Shown piece by piece: positions 5,934 to 6,628 of a stretch of DNA of 6,628 bases. The notes below the pieces were generated by a model. That model was not told where the DNA came from and did not search any database. It was given only the letters and a program-made list of their open reading frames with translations. The number at the start of each line of letters is the position of its first letter. The stretch's first letter is position 1. The translations under genes and the position numbers were made by a program. The DNA comes from Bacillota bacterium (GTDB taxonomy: Bacteria > Bacillota > Dethiobacteria > DTU022), in contig JAAZIE010000118.1 of NCBI GenBank assembly GCA_012510305.1, positions 1-6,628 of the forward strand, in the 5' to 3' direction.

Positions 5934-5974
5934 CTTTCAAAGGCAGCATCGGGCTGATTAAGGGGGTAGGATTA

Positions 5975-6487
5975 ATGAACTGTCCGGACTGTGGAAGAGT
6001 TACCCAGGGTGGAAGAAACACCTGTCCCTGGTGTGGAGTCCTTGTCACCAACCCTGATGCGGGCGTCGTTGCCAGTCCGGGCAGGAGGCTTGGCGGCCAC
6101 ATTTTAGACATGGCTGTCTGGGCATTTCTCTGGTTTGTTATTGTTACCACATTCGCCGGCGGTGCAGAAACGGATGACGGCGGCAAAATGTCTTTAGGCC
6201 TTTTGCTGCTCCTTGCCTCCATTACTTGTTACCTGATTTTACTTTCCCGGGGCAAGTCGTACGGTAAATGGCTCCTTGGGATGAGAACGTTTCATACCTC
6301 CGGTAAACCTGCAGGTTTTTGGATCATGCTGTTAAGGGAGACAATCGGCAAGTTTATCAGCGGAATGGTGTTTTCCTTGGGTTTCTTGTGGCTTTTATGG
6401 GATCCAGATCACCAAACCTGGCACGACAAACTTGTCAGCACTGTTGTTATGTCGCCAAACAGACACCGGGAGTCACTGGAGCTGTAA
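5975..6487 (+). CDS. Zinc-ribbon RDD-family membrane protein
   Basis: A 170-residue integral membrane protein. The N-terminus has a two-CxxC zinc ribbon (CPDC at 3-6 and CPWC at 17-20), followed by a short linker and an RDD domain: GRRLGGHILDM with the conserved Arg38 and Asp45, the GKSYGKWLLGMRT loop (93-105) and the terminal WDPDHQTWHDKLVSTVV (142-158). Hydrophobic segments lie at about 43-62, 72-91 and 127-142, giving three predicted membrane spans with the ribbon probably cytoplasmic. ATG 5975 has AAGGGGG (5960-5966) at 8 nt. It lies 81 bp after the regulator on the same strand, so an operon is possible. Some RDD proteins have been linked to ion transport or osmotic stress, but no specific role can be assigned here. 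Confidence 0.9.
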   Translation: MNCPDCGRVTQGGRNTCPWCGVLVTNPDAGVVASPGRRLGGHILDMAVWAFLWFVIVTTFAGGAETDDGGKMSLGLLLLLASITCYLILLSRGKSYGKWLLGMRTFHTSGKPAGFWIMLLRETIGKFISGMVFSLGFLWLLWDPDHQTWHDKLVSTVVMSPNRHRESLEL

Positions 6488-6517
6488 ATTAAGCAGAAGG
6501 GGTTTTATCAAAAAAGG

Positions 6518-6546
6518 TTTACCAATACATTATAGAGAAATATATT
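6518..6546 (+). promoter_or_regulatory. Sigma-A-type promoter for the last gene
   Basis: TTTACC (6518-6523) and TATATT (6541-6546) are spaced by exactly 17 bp, within an AT-rich stretch that starts 30 bp after the RDD stop. Hexamers and spacing closely match the promoter at 1626-1654. Transcription would start near 6553, about 30 nt before the TTG start at 6583. Confidence 0.5.
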
Positions 6547-6582
6547 AATATTCCAAACCAAGTTTGTAAAGGGGGCTGCTCT

Positions 6583-6628
6583 TTGAAACTTTTAGAGCTG
6601 CTGGAGCATAATCGGGCCAACCATTACC
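6583..6628 (+). CDS. Start of a gene cut by the right window edge; possible relative of the 64-aa protein
   Basis: A TTG at 6583 follows AAAGGGGG (6568-6575) with 7 nt spacing and a good promoter, so a real start is likely. Only 15 residues are visible, M-K-LLELLEHNRANHY, an amphipathic helix-like beginning. The segment LLELLEHNRANHY aligns without gaps to LISRLEQKRANYY (residues 12-24) of the small protein at 1291, sharing L-x-x-x-L-E-x-x-R-A-N-x-Y. Total length and function are unknown. Confidence 0.55.
   Translation, partial: MKLLELLEHNRANHY

Overview
The window looks like chromosomal DNA from a Gram-positive, Firmicutes/Clostridia-type bacterium of moderately high GC. This is inferred from strong purine-rich Shine-Dalgarno (SD) sites (AAAAGGAGGTG, AAGGGGGG, GGGGGAG), two TTG starts, sigma-A-like -35/-10 pairs, hairpin terminators, and the protein types (GlgP, AlkK-like acyl-CoA ligase, WYL regulator, zinc-ribbon RDD protein). 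The exact taxon cannot be named from sequence alone.

Layout, left to right. Bases 1-1125 are the C-terminal part of a glycogen/alpha-glucan phosphorylase cut by the left window edge. A short intergenic stretch with a good promoter (TTGACA at 1235) leads to an unrecognised 64-residue small protein (1291-1485), closed by a hairpin terminator. A second promoter (1626-1654) and an unusually structured leader of about 110 nt precede an acyl-CoA ligase of the medium/long-chain AlkK-like type (1772-3382), ended by a strong terminator. A 300-bp gene-free stretch (3442-3741) is built of degenerate direct repeats plus a small symmetrical hairpin element of the kind dispersed in many genomes.

On the minus strand, convergent with the ligase, lies a fumarylacetoacetate hydrolase (FAH) family enzyme (3742-4533). 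It is transcribed divergently from a WYL-domain transcription regulator (4787-5893) across a 253-bp intergenic region containing hairpins and short repeats. A zinc-ribbon/RDD membrane protein (5975-6487) follows the regulator. The window ends with a new promoter (6518-6546) and the first 15 codons of a TTG-started gene.

No coherent single pathway is visible. The phosphorylase serves storage-glucan use, the ligase activates fatty acids, and the FAH enzyme acts on acylpyruvate-like or related ketoacids. Most genes appear to be separate transcription units. The most interesting observations are: (i) the small protein at 1291 and the truncated gene at 6583 share an L-E-x-x-R-A-N-x-Y signature and may belong to one unrecognised small-protein family; (ii) the acyl-CoA ligase leader, where the strong SD is about 40 nt from the ATG, a hairpin lies between them, and an upstream ORF stops on the start codon; (iii) a Gly-to-Ala change in that ligase's ATP-binding loop; (iv) the intergenic repeat cluster. 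I do not see a defence system, CRISPR array, transposase or other clearly novel multi-gene system here.
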